DNA from: Pontederia crassipes
Lineage: Eukaryota; Streptophyta; Magnoliopsida; Commelinales; Pontederiaceae
Direction of reading: 5' to 3'
NCBI GenBank assembly: GCA_030549335.1
Contig: JAUKPH010000018.1
Span: 8,680,001-8,744,000 of the forward strand
DNA length: 64,000 nucleotides
Position 1 is the first letter of the stretch. Each line of letters opens with the position of its first letter. A program made the position numbers and the translations under genes. Positions 21,187 through 32,302 of this stretch are shown one piece after another. The notes under the pieces are model-generated. The model was given only the letters and a program-made list of their open reading frames with translations, searched no databases and had not been told where the DNA came from.

Positions 21187-23155
21187 CTAGAGGGATTTAG
21201 CAAAGGTGGATATGAGATCAACCATCTGGGCATCGAAAGCGGCTCCCTCCATCTGGAAGTGGCCGACGCCGTCGATCAGGTGCGTCTCAACCCGGCCGGC
21301 TGCGGTTCCCAGTTTGCTTCGCAGTTGTCCCACGCTGGTGAAGCCGTCTCTTGTCCCCATGACGAAAAGCTTCGGTTTCTCAGACTTCAAGATGGCCTCG
21401 TTGTGCCTGCCCAAGAGGACGGAAGCCATCAAGCCAAATGGGTACCCGATTCCCACGTAGCCCACCACTTGATCCACCTTGTCCACCGCTGAACCGGCGA
21501 TGGCAGCCCCTGGTTTGGTTTTTACATTATGGAGAAAAAAAAAAGAGCTTATGGTGAAATCTAGAACAAACAATATTGTTCTTAGGTCTAGAGCAAATAT
21601 GTTCTAGGAGAGCAAGAACAAAATTATCTCTATTTTTCTTTTTTCTATATTTAATAATGTGGAGTTCAACGACATCTAAAAATGATGTTTGACGACAAAA
21701 CCCAGAATAAGCCACTATCCTTGAGTTTCTTATACAAATCAGGTCCAAAGTGTCTATATCATCGTCAAACGCACCTTGCACATCAATATAAAAGCGCATA
21801 TTCTATCAAAAGGAAATGTTGTTTAATTTCTTTCATTATTAAATCTTAAACGCCTAATAATGTTCTATCCTTTTGGAAATAAAATTCTATAAAGAAATTA
21901 ATTTCATTAAAAGAGAAAATATGAGGACGACCCCAACGACTATGACTACACTTGATATTTGGCACAATGAAACGTTGGCAATTATGAGGGTAATGGATGG
22001 ATTCAAACTATACTTTTTTCTGTATTTAAACAATCTAACACTATTTACATTTACTTTAATAATATAATTTTATAATTTTTATTTACATCAATGATGCTGT
22101 AATTTTATTAATCAATCGCGACTTTAAGTCCTTTATCGTAGAGAGGTTTCATATTAGAGTTTCAATTTCATTGTTTAATTAATGGAGAGTTTACCGGATA
22201 ATCAAAATATTAAAACTCACGTGAAAAGATTGGAAGTAAATGAACATTATGGTGGGATTTGAAAAGATCCCTTAAAATGATGTTATGATTGAGAGTAAAT
22301 GTTCTTATGGTGGGTTGAAGGAAAATGATAAATTATATTCTTAGTTTATTTATGTAGTGTGACTTATATGCATGAAAGTCTAGTATATGGATGCGTAGCT
22401 AATTAGCATGCCCCTTGATGTGATTTTTACTACTTATATGCATGTCAAGGCCCATCAAGATGTTGTAGTTTTATGCCTTGATGATTCTTTGTCTTGGACT
22501 TGATGATTTTTATAGAAAAAAAATGACTTATTTTGATACCTAGAATATGACTTATATGTGTGTGTGTTTGTAACAAAAGATATATGGAGGTCATATATAT
22601 GTGAAGGTATGGTTAAATCTAAGTGTAGATGTTAAATTACTTGATAAAATCACGTGGTAGATCCACATAAGTGCATGCATTTTTTTGATATTATAATGGG
22701 TTTCAATTAATGCTTAAATAAAGGAGTATTAGTTTATCAAAGAACGCAAGAAAAAATATATTAATGCCATTTTAGTGAGAAACCTAGCCAAGGATTAATC
22801 GAAAGAGAAGAAATATGTATTTAGTACCTGCGGAGGATCCAACCAAGAGGATCCGAGGGGAGATGGTGTCGCTGACCCACTTGCATACGGCTATCACGTC
22901 CTCGATCTCAGCGGAGCCGAAGAAGGAGGCCTTCCCGGACGACCGGCCGGCGCCCCTCATGTCGAAGGTGACGGCCCGGAAGCCTCGCTCGGCGAGGCCA
23001 GTGGCGATACCCCGGAGGAGGCCCTGAAAGCCGCCAAGGACACTGAAAGGGTGAACGAGGACGAGGACGACGGCCGTGCCGGAGACGCCCGCCGGCTTGA
23101 ATAGCCGCGCGTGCAGCTTGACGCCGTCGCTGGTCTCCACCGTTGACGACTCCAT
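21187..23155 (-). CDS. Alpha/beta hydrolase superfamily protein, two exons
   Basis: Exon 1 is 22828-23155 and exon 2 is 21187-21509; a 1318-bp GT-AG intron splits the codon after the nucleophile elbow. The predicted protein is 216 residues, MESSTVETSDGVKLH to FAKSL. The fold landmarks are VLVHPFSVLGG (oxyanion region), FDMRGAGRSSG, the elbow GSSAG with Ser108, MGTRDGF with Asp164, and GVGHFQMEG with His193, so the catalytic triad looks complete. The substrate is unknown. I recognise only a small plant serine-hydrolase family, and no signal peptide or membrane segment is evident. An upstream in-frame ATG exists, but the start at 23155 fits homolog-like text and leaves a CT-rich leader. The gene is convergent with EMSY-LIKE. 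Confidence 0.88.
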
Positions 23156-23225
23156 CGTATGCATCAGTACCCTCCGAACACCTCGCGACGAACGATGGAA
23201 GCTGATTACAGTACACAACTGCGGT

Positions 23226-23227
<2 letters not shown>

Positions 23228-23297
<70 letters not shown>
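23228..23297. repeat. (CT)35 microsatellite in the hydrolase 5' leader
   Basis: A perfect 70-bp dinucleotide run lies 73 bp upstream of the hydrolase ATG. On the gene's own strand it is (GA)n, a common plant promoter/leader motif bound by BPC factors. Its length is probably polymorphic. Confidence 0.95.
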
Positions 23298-23300
<3 letters not shown>

Positions 23301-23604
23301 GTGGGTTGGAGTTTATTGTTGGCCGGCGAAAGGTTGTTGTGAATTTGGTGGGAAATTAATAGGAGAGAAAGAACGAACTAACAACAACCAAATAAATTGG
23401 CCATCTCCATATATAGTTTTACGTACATAAATGTAACCAATGAACAATTAATAAATGATACCTCCTTGAACGCCATTTTACGCCTTATCCTGTTTCCATC
23501 AACTTTCCCATATTCCATTTTTAATTTCTTTTTACTTTTCGCAGCCTCACAGGTATATTTAAATAAAAAAGCTTAAAGTTCCAAAGAGATTGATACATTA
23601 ATAT
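23298..23604. other. Promoter-side flank of the hydrolase gene
   Basis: This is AT-rich DNA between the CT run and the gypsy-2 boundary. I see no coding sequence. The last five bases (AATAT, 23600-23604) match AATAT at 45244-45248 and are the likely gypsy-2 target duplication. Confidence 0.5.
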
Positions 23605-24839
23605 TATTACGCGCTCAAAATTCGATCCCAATTTAAAGACCGATTTTCTAAGCGGTGTTACTTTCATAATCTAATTTTATAAAATATTATAGCGAAAACA
23701 TAATAATAATCATAACATTAGCATAAAACAACGAAAAACTTCATAAGCAAATAAATATTAAAATAACAATACTAACTCATGAACCACGTGGACTCTAATA
23801 TAGACTCAACATAGGGTTCATAATACATAAACGAGTTCAAATAAAAGTGCATGACTCCAAAGGGCCCATAAGCATCCATAGTTGACTTTTAAAAGAGTTC
23901 ATCATAATAACATAATATAAAGTAATATAACTTGGGTCGTAGCCCGACTGTCACATGTGCAACCTAGTCGCCATGAGGCCGCCACCGTTGAGCCTAAGTC
24001 TCATTCATACCTGCACGATCCATGAGTGCAGATGATTGCTCCCGTTAAAGTATATATGTTTAGGCTCATGCATGCTATCATCCTATAACATGATATCTAC
24101 ATGTCTTGTCATATGCATTACATCATAACTAAACATAGGACATAAGCATGAGCTACATATGCATTCTACATGGCATGTGAACGATATCATTATGGCAAGA
24201 TAAAATGAACATATAACATATTTACATTATGCTAAAACATATCATAACTTATCATTAAGTTAAAGCATATCACATACTTATGTTGCTTAACTTTAACATC
24301 TTTATTCATATCATGATGTGATAAGTGAACATTCATTTGCATCATCGTATGTTCTTATTTCATCGTCGTCTTTAACTTTATGTCCCAAGTTATTCATCAT
24401 TCATCTTTTTATCTTTTATCTTTACTTAGATAATTTCTTATGTTGTTGATTGGAAAGACCATGTTGAATTCGTGAGAATTGGCTAGCAAGGCAATGATTG
24501 AATCCTCATAGGTCTAATAGGTCCAATTGAGACGCCATCACTTGGGATGGAACTCACATCGATTTTTTAAAATGCCACCACTTGGGGGTGGAACTTATTT
24601 CCTCAAGAAATGCCACCATTTGCGGGTGGAACCCATTTTCCCTCCTCGATTACAATAAGATATATTCATACCAATCCGTCTTTGAATTATATACATCAAT
24701 ACATACAATCATTCAATACATGATGCATGTTTTAATCCTATTTAAGATCATACATACTTCAAATCATGCTAAATGTAGACAATCAACATCACATAGGCAT
24801 TAAAGACAAAACGGACAACTGATCCACTTTTGGATGAGG

Positions 24840-25230
24840 TCACGTATCGAGCGACCGAACATCTTTCTGTCGATCACTTCATGTCTTTCGAACGACTAGA
24901 CAGGTCATCTGATTGACCACTATTATAGAGATGAACGATCTTTCTAAATCAGATGATCGAAGGGGTTTCGGACGACCGCTTCATGGTTTTTGAATGACCA
25001 AACTGGTCCTCTCATCGATCGTTAATTACAGAGAAGAGCGGTCTTTCTAAATCGGATGATCGAATGGGTTTAAAACAACCATTTCGTGGTTTCGGATGAT
25101 CAAACTGGTTGTCTAATCGATCGCTTGTTACAGAGAAGAGCATTCTTTATAAATTGGACGACCGAAGGTTTCAGTCAACTGATGGATGAATATGATCAAA
25201 CAAATTCGACTTGACGACTTGCCTCCAGAG
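24840..25230. repeat. Tandem repeat of about 113 bp inside the gypsy-2 3' LTR, three units
   Basis: Units contain AGAGAAGAGCGGTCTTTCTAA, TCGGATGATCGAAGGGGTTT, and GACCAAACTGGTCGTCTGA-like text, with about 15% divergence between units. The matching array is at 33190-33620 in the 5' LTR. Confidence 0.75.
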
Positions 25231-25329
25231 CGGGCGATCGAAAGGATTTCGTGCGACTAGTCTGAGGCATCAGAAAACATTTCGTGCTCGTTCTTTCATG
25301 CCTTAATTCAAATATTCACACAACATTAG

Positions 25330-25850
25330 GGGGCTTGGATCCCTCAAACATTTACATTTGCATATCCTGATCTCATAGGGATGTCATTATTTCAATATAA
25401 ACATCATTTTCCTACATTAGGATTCTCATGTAATATTTTTCACAAACATCTAATAGGCATCATGCATTCTACTCTAATGTCCTAAATCTCCTCATGTAGA
25501 AATCAAAGTTTGTTCCTAAATCGCAATTCAAACAACAATCGATACATTAGAGATATTAGGATTGGATCCCCTCAAACATACACTTATTAACATTTACATT
25601 TGCATATCTCGGCCTCATGCTAGTTTAATAAGATTATGGATGCCATTATTTCAATATAAACATCATTTTCCTACATCAGGATTCTCATGTAGCATTTTTC
25701 ACAAACATCTAATAGGAATCATGCATTCTACTCTAATGTTCCAAATCTCATCATGTAGGAATCAAAGTTTGTTCCTAAATCCCAATACAAACAACAATTA
25801 ATACATTGAGAGAGAGATTATGGTTGGATCCCCTCAAACATACATTTGTG
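25330..25850. repeat. Doubled segment of about 250 bp in the gypsy-2 3' LTR
   Basis: Two head-to-tail copies share GGATCCC(C)TCAAACAT, ATTATTTCAATATAAACATC and AATCAAAGTTTGTTCCTAAA. The 5' LTR has the same doubling at 33990-34540, so it predates the insertion of this element. Confidence 0.75.
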
Positions 25851-26252
25851 GTTTACGTTAAAACCCTAGTCCTATTTCCCCTTTTCTTTCTTCTTCTTCT
25901 TTGACGTGGAAGCCACCTCTTCTTCTTCTTTCAACTTCCTTCTCTTCTTGAGAAAGAAGATGAGAGGAGGTGCTTTGGTTATTGCTCGTGTGAGATGAGA
26001 TTGAGAGAAGAGAGAGTGTGAGAAGGGAGAGGGGGGAATTGAGGGTGTTGTCGGTTGGAAATGTTGGGGAGAGTAAAAGAAAGATTAGATGAGAGGGGGT
26101 GATTGGTGAGGTTTAGGGCATGTTGAGTGGTGTTTATACTTTAGGGCATTGGGGTTTATTAAGGTAATGGACTTTTTAATCGGGCCTTAACTAGATGTAG
26201 GTTTTCTTTTATTTTTTCTTTTATTTTTTAATTTCTTTTTTAGAATATTACA

Positions 26253-26269
26253 CTATACCCCTCTTAAAA
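26253..26269 (-). other. Polypurine tract of gypsy-2
   Basis: On the minus strand TTTTAAGAGGGGTATAG is directly followed by the LTR start TGTAATATTC. Confidence 0.7.
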
Positions 26270-27074
26270 TAAAATTTATCATCGAATTTTGTAGAATAGA
26301 TCTCTTCGTCCACGTTGCTCCATTTATCTTTCGCTCCTCATATGCCCCGGCGTGATCTCTCAGTTTGTGACATCCAATGCACATTTCTTGGTGGTCTCAT
26401 TTTAACGACCTTTGCATCACTAGGCAATCTCCATAACTTGTTGTTTTAAGATTTCCATGTGAATCTTCAATCTTTGATCAGTTCCAAGGAATTGAGATCA
26501 TTCTTGAGTCACGTTTTCGCTGCGAAACTCTAATCATTGACTTAATCTTAAACGAAAATCCTTTCATCCTCATCGCTTAATTTATTTTCAGCTCTTCATG
26601 TGCACCAACGTGACCTTCCTTTTGCGTCTTTAATAGCATCGCTTAATAGTCTCTTGCTAACGATTCTTGGTGTTGGTCCCATCACATTATCTTGTAGTCC
26701 AATATTCAAGCATGAATCTTAGATCCTTAATCTACTTCATGAAATGGAGATCATTCATGCGCCATGCTTCCGTTGTGCCGTTACTCTAATCCTCAACATA
26801 ATTTAGTCAAGTGACAAGTTACCTAACTTGACTCTTGATTCTTTTATGTCATTATTTAGATTATATAGGCTTAAGTATAAGAATTCTAATTTTCTTCATA
26901 CTTTACCATTACAATTATGATCTAGGTCATCTTCCTTAACTTTCTAAATTTTAGAAACTACTATTACATGTCCTATCCTAAAGTGTTCCTCTTAAAATTT
27001 CAATTTATTTATTTGCCCACCATGTAAGCGCACTATAATTGATAAGGTTAATTAATCATTAAGTGACGGTTACC
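26270..27074. other. Non-coding internal part of gypsy-2
   Basis: About 800 bp between the polypurine tract and the gag knuckle. This is where pol would sit in a complete element, but I recognise no protease, RT or integrase text in any frame. Confidence 0.55.
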
Positions 27075-27330
27075 TTAAATCATATCCGGAACTTGGGGAG
27101 CTTCTTCATCTTGCATGGTGTGAACTTGTTCCAACATTCTTGAGGAGATGGCACCTTGTTTCTTCGGGAAATTCTTCTTATAATGACCTATCCTTCCACA
27201 TTGCAAACATGCTCCAACCTTGAAGTGACATTCTCCCAAATGAAACTTCCCGCAATGGCGGCATTGACTTTTGCTCCTATGTGATTCTCCCCTCTTGGAA
27301 CCCATATAGGGTCCATTCCTTTGCTCATTC

Positions 27331-30290
27331 TGTCACGGACGTACTCCACAAATATCATTTTAACATAATCTTACTTTTAATTAGCATTTTAAGTAAGTTT
27401 AGATGCTTATATAGTCATGATTGCATGTAGCAATTAACTTTTGGATTAAAGCATAATCAAAATTAAATTATCGATAAGCATTATAAAGAAATTATATAAG
27501 ATTATTAGGAATTAATTCTAATATTCGTAAGTATTATAATAAATATGTTTAACTATGATTAAATATGATTAATTAGGGGTTTAACATTAATTTTTAACAA
27601 AATAATATGATTGGACCTTTATTTCAACCAATAGGGTTTCAAGCAGCTGAAGCAGGCAGCTCACCAATTGTTTAGAAAATGATTTTTTCAAACCGTTATA
27701 TGACGTATCAAAATTCTGTAAAAAATATATAAATCATTTATTCGTATTATCTGCAAGCCAAAAAATTTCCAAGATCAGATCCATTGCCGAACAGCATGAG
27801 GAAATTCGACAAGTTTGCTGGGTTAGGGTGAATCTGCGGATCCGAAATCGACCTTCAATTTCATATGATCATATCTTCGTAAGTCGTTCTTCATAAATTC
27901 TGAAAATTTTCAAGATTCATCCTCTAGATGTTAGCTTTCCATGACCACAAGAATCATGTACTGTAGAGAAAGTTATGAACCGAGAATCGTAGGTCACGCA
28001 CTCTGTCCCGATTCAGAGATAGATCCGCCTTGTAGATTAGAGTATGATTAGGGTAAATCGAATTAGGATTTTAAATTTATATATGTTAAAGTACACTTCA
28101 CAAGGGTTCGGTGAGAAGTGGAATCATCCAATTTGAATACGTAGATATGAAGTAATTAACTTTTCATTTCATAGTAAGTTTTCTGTCAGGTTCCAGGACA
28201 TGGACACATCACGACCCTAATTAACTATTTTTGTTATAGGGTCACACAAGGAGTTAAATTCTACAATTTTTATGCTTAAACACTACTGAAGTATAGATTC
28301 TAGTAGAATTAGGATCTCGTCAAATGGATAAGTATTGTTAAACATATAAATTAATAATTCAGTGATACACAGTCTGTCAAAGCATAAACTCTATATCAGA
28401 TTGTCTTGATTTTTATGACTTGATCACTTCGAATTAGTTAATGATATTTGGGGATTGGAAACCCTAATAAGTCTAGTTTCTGAATTATCTAGAATCATGA
28501 GATTTGCACTTAGGATTAAGAAGTTATGAATTATTTATTGACACACACTCAGTCTGAAATCCTGAAACAGCACCTAGTTAAGTTATGGAAGATTGAGATG
28601 TTCCAAGTGTGAAATAGTCTATGAATATAAATATTTGAAGTTAGATATTAATACAATAGGAGATTATCTGCATATTAAGGTGAACAAGGGTTCATGAAAT
28701 GAGCATGCATTGCATATTGTTATTATTAGTAATTGGAAAGTGAAATAGCATCCTTACTTGTAGGAAACCAACAAGTTACAAGTGAAAGGAGGAAAATCTA
28801 GTAAACCTCTTTGAAAATATAAAGTACAAAGTGAGTGGGTAAATTTACAACATAGCAAAATGTTATATATTAGTTCTTTTATTTATGGTATTACCTCAAG
28901 TAAAGCTTATTATTGTTATTATTGAAACATATCTTGAGCTATGAAAAGTATTTATGATATGTTTCAAAGATTTCATATGAGATGGAGTAACAACAACAAC
29001 AACAAAGCTTTATCCCACTAGGTGGGGTCGGATACATGCATCATACGACGCCATTCCGCTCTATTAGTAACACAATATATTCGTTGATCCATGTTCATGA
29101 GATGGAGTAACATCTTATATAAAAATGTTTTCAGGAGCAATGCTTGTGAAGTGAAAATAAGTTTTACTTGATAATGATATGTGATTATGACATGTGTATT
29201 TTGATATTATTAAACTTCATGTGTTCATTAGTCATGCTGTTTCAAAAAGATTTTTGGGACCGCATTCGATATACATGAAGCCTTTGGGGTGTATATCGGG
29301 TTTCTTTGCCCTTTGGGGGCTACTCTGCATGCACGTATTGACCCATGATCGCTCTGCGTATCTGAGAATCATGATTGGGTGGCACACAATCATGATTGGG
29401 ATATGTATTGACCCATGATTTGCTCTGCGTAGCTGAGACTCTTGATTGTGAAGCTATGCTTAATTGTATGACACACAATCATAGAGGGATACGTATTGAC
29501 CCATGATTTGCTCTGCCTATCTGATACTCTTGATTATGAAGATCTGCTTAACTGTATGACTCATGATCATAGAGGGATATGTATTGACCCATGATGAGTA
29601 TGTGCAATGACACATGTGTGGAGTTTAATTGTGAATATGATGATATCTTGAATAATTGATATTTATGTAAAAGTTCATATGATTTGGAAAGTTATGTGAT
29701 ATGAGTTATGCTTTAAATGTTTTCTCATATGAAAGAAATATGATTATTTAAATATTATATGCACTCGTATTGTTCCCATATGTTGTACTTTTATTCCACT
29801 CACTGAGCAAATGATTGTTGCTCATAGTACCCATTTTAAATTTTTCAGATACTCGTAAGTTCTCGAGTTGAGTTGACTCGAAGCTTGGTTTGAGGCATAT
29901 AGTAGAGGTCGAACCGCCGGAGCATTGCTATTTTTCTTTCACTTTTCCCCTTCATTTTTGTTTTTGAGACATACATGTAATATATAATCCTAGATGTTGT
30001 AATTAAGTTGGTGAGAAAACTTTTTGTAAGGTTGTATAAAACTTGATCCTGTAGGGTGTTGTATGTGTGGTGGTTAGTGGAAAAAAAATTATAATGATAA
30101 TATGTGAATGATATATCTTATAACTGTTTATTTAAACTTTGATGAATATATATATGCATCTTTTGTATGTATTGGCAAATAACACAAAATAAAAGAGGAG
30201 GTTTTTCTGATTTTATTTATAGAATTGCTAAACATAATTTAGGAAGGCAATAGTTGGAATTAGAACTTAGTCATAGAGTGGGGTGTGACA
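27331..30290. mobile_element. Solo LTR, 2.96 kb, in gypsy-2 gag
   Basis: The element starts TGTCACGGACG and ends GGGGTGTGACA, giving inverted TGTCAC/GTGACA ends typical of plant gypsy LTRs. Flanking pentamers are CATTC (27326-27330) and CCTTC (30291-30295), a target duplication with one mismatch. The gag frame resumes on both sides. No internal retrotransposon genes are present, so it is the product of LTR-LTR recombination. It contains imperfect repeats around 29280-29590 (ATTGACCCATGATTTGCTCTG). Confidence 0.78.
28992..29096 (-). mobile_element. RTE-tailed short retroposon, copy D
   Basis: ATGAGATGGAGTAAC at 28977-28991 and 29097-29111 is a perfect 15-bp target duplication. The minus strand starts GAACATGGATCAACGAATAT, continues into LINE 3' text containing TACTAATAGAGCGGAATGG, and ends (TTG)n. 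It is a 5'-truncated copy inside the solo LTR. Confidence 0.85.
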
Positions 30291-30504
30291 CCTTCCATTT
30301 CCCTTGTTTGGTCATCTTCTTTGATGTGTTGTCATTAGAGTTCACAACTCCATCTTTGAGCTTCTTTTCTAATTCAACTACTAACTCTATTGCTTCTTCC
30401 ATTGTCTTAGGAGCTTGACACATCATTCTATCCTTTACTTTGCACTTGAGTCCCTTCACAAAGTGATTCACTCGCATCTTTTCCATCTTTACTAATGTGT
30501 AATT

Positions 30505-31560
30505 GAAGGATCCCAAGGCACCAAGAGGGGGGTGAATTGGTGTTTAACATCGAAAGTATCAATTTTACAAAAAACGTCACGGAAGCTTAAAATTGATTCA
30601 ACAAACTTTAAACCAAAACAAATCATATCATATCACAAACATATGAGAAGGAGAGGGAGAGAAAATGCAAACACAAGAACATGGTGGTTGTTGACGAGGT
30701 TTGGCCACACATTGGCCTACGTCTCCGCTCCGACTTCTCGACCTCGAGGCCACCAAAGATTTCACTAAAACTCTTCCTTTGTTCCAAATGGGGTAAGGAA
30801 GAAAGCCCTTTACATCAACCACATTTTCTCCGATTCGAGAGGTAAGGCACACCTCTCCTCCTAGAAAGCTTATATTTTCTCTCGCTCAAGAGGTAAGATA
30901 TGGAACCTCTTTTACACAAGAGCTCTTTCAATTTTTCTGAACAAATATTTCTCTCTTTTACAATGTCATGATCACAAATATTTCTCTCTTTTCCATAATT
31001 TTCTCATTCAAAACTAGCTGTTATTGTTCATCACAGTCGGGGATCGATTGACCACACTTATGGACCGGTCGATCGGTCTATATGTCCATTGTGCGATTTT
31101 TTCAGTGTCACCAGCGAGTCGGTTGACTGAACTATCGACCGATATAGTCTCGACATTTTGATTTTCGCTCGTTGAGCTAATCAGTCGGCTAATTCATCGA
31201 CCGGTTTATCGATCGGTGTAGTCTCTACGTGAATATGGGCAATTCATGCATTGGCCGATCAATCGGTATAGTCTCAATCGGCCTTCATTGCTTCTATTGA
31301 CAAGTTGACTGCCTTGCACTTTCTTGAGCATAAATTTTTACACAGTTATCTAATGAGATAATCTTGTATTCTATGGATAGCTAATAGGATTTTCTGCAAC
31401 TTTGATATTCATCATTCATCCAGAATCTAATAAGACCATAGTTAATTATTTAATCAAAGTTTAGTGCATAAAGTTATCCATTTTATTTAAACTTTTCAGC
31501 ATATAACTTTAATCTTTTGAGGTTTGTATCATCAAAACATAATTTTATAGGGCATTAAAA
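30505..31560. other. Uncharacterised insert of about 1 kb in gypsy-2 gag
   Basis: The gag reading stops near 31560 and resumes near 30516. The DNA between starts GGCACCAAGAGGGGGGTGAA (plus strand) and contains several CGATCGGT/CGACCGGT stretches at 31040-31270. I see no coding sequence, and the ends and target duplication are not resolved. Confidence 0.45.
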
Positions 31561-32288
31561 CTTTGCTCCAATAGTAATACCTTTCGAGTTGGAAGTAGTT
31601 AATCGCGTAATCATCCACCGACATATCACCTTGTTGAAGGTTAAGAAACTCCTCTTGTTTTTGTTCCCTCTTACTTTGTGGTAAGTATTGATCCATGATG
31701 TCCATCATGAATTTACACAATGATGGATCTCTTTCGTTGACATTGCTTTGCTTTTCCCGTCAAGCTATGAATGACAAACTCCACTTTATTTTCCTTTGGA
31801 CATTTCATCACTTTGAAGATATCCATGATGCTATCCAACCATGCTTCGGCTTCCTCCGGATCATCAATGCCATTGAACATAGAGGATTGTGGCTTAAAAA
31901 CCTCATCAAAGGTTCCTGGCATGAGCCTTCATCACATTCCATAGCTTGGGTCGTGCCTTCATTCGTTGGGCAACTCATATTCATCTATCATCATACAACA
32001 ACTATGCATCAATGTCTAGCATTACCCAATTAAAATAAAACACATACCTTTAGGTTCGGTGGCACCTCACGACGATTTCACATTTACCTTTACATTTATA
32101 CATAACATTTAGACATTTTAGTCAACATATGGCTTACACACCTAAGACATGAGTCAGAACTATATATGGCTTACATATACTATAACATGACATATAAGAG
32201 CTCAGCCATGGCTCTTGACTTCTAAGACACTTGAGCCAAAACTATGGCTCATACATCCTAAAACCCTATACATACGAGCCTAACTACG

Positions 32289-32300
32289 GCTTTGATACCA
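32289..32300 (-). other. Primer-binding site of gypsy-2
   Basis: On the minus strand TGGTATCAAAGC matches the initiator tRNA-Met complement TGGTATCAGAGC except for one base. It lies two bases inside the LTR end at 32303. Confidence 0.75.
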
Positions 32301-32302
32301 AC

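Larger units (their letters stand above)
23605..26252 (-). repeat. 3' LTR of gypsy-2 (about 2.65 kb)
   Basis: It aligns along its length with 32303-34879 plus 44985-45243. On the minus strand it starts TGTAATATTC next to the polypurine tract. It contains an internal tandem array (24840-25230), a doubled segment (25330-25850), and a purine/pyrimidine-biased block near 25870-26100. The outer end is degraded, reading TATTAC where TGTAAT is expected. Confidence 0.8.
27075..31922 (-). pseudogene. gypsy-2 gag in three pieces
   Basis: Piece 1 (about 31530-31922) has FNGIDDPEEAEAWLDSI and KVEFVIHSLTGKAK, then in another frame YLPQSKREQKQEEFLNLQQG, the retrotransposon-gag domain. Piece 2 (30291-30516) has MRVNHFVKGLKCKVKDRMM and a following helix. 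Piece 3 (27075-27330) has two zinc-knuckle-like clusters, CRHCGKFHLGEC and CLQCGRIGHYKKNF; the second ends in F where C is expected. The pieces are separated by a solo LTR (27331-30290) and by a non-coding insert (about 30505-31560). Confidence 0.8.

Noticed and set aside
23076..23430. Frames containing (LS)n
   Set aside because: They are translations of the CT microsatellite.
24840..25230. Regularly spaced repeats resembling a CRISPR array
   Set aside because: The genome is a plant, the repeats are tandem units of about 113 bp without short conserved repeats and unique spacers, and they lie inside an LTR.
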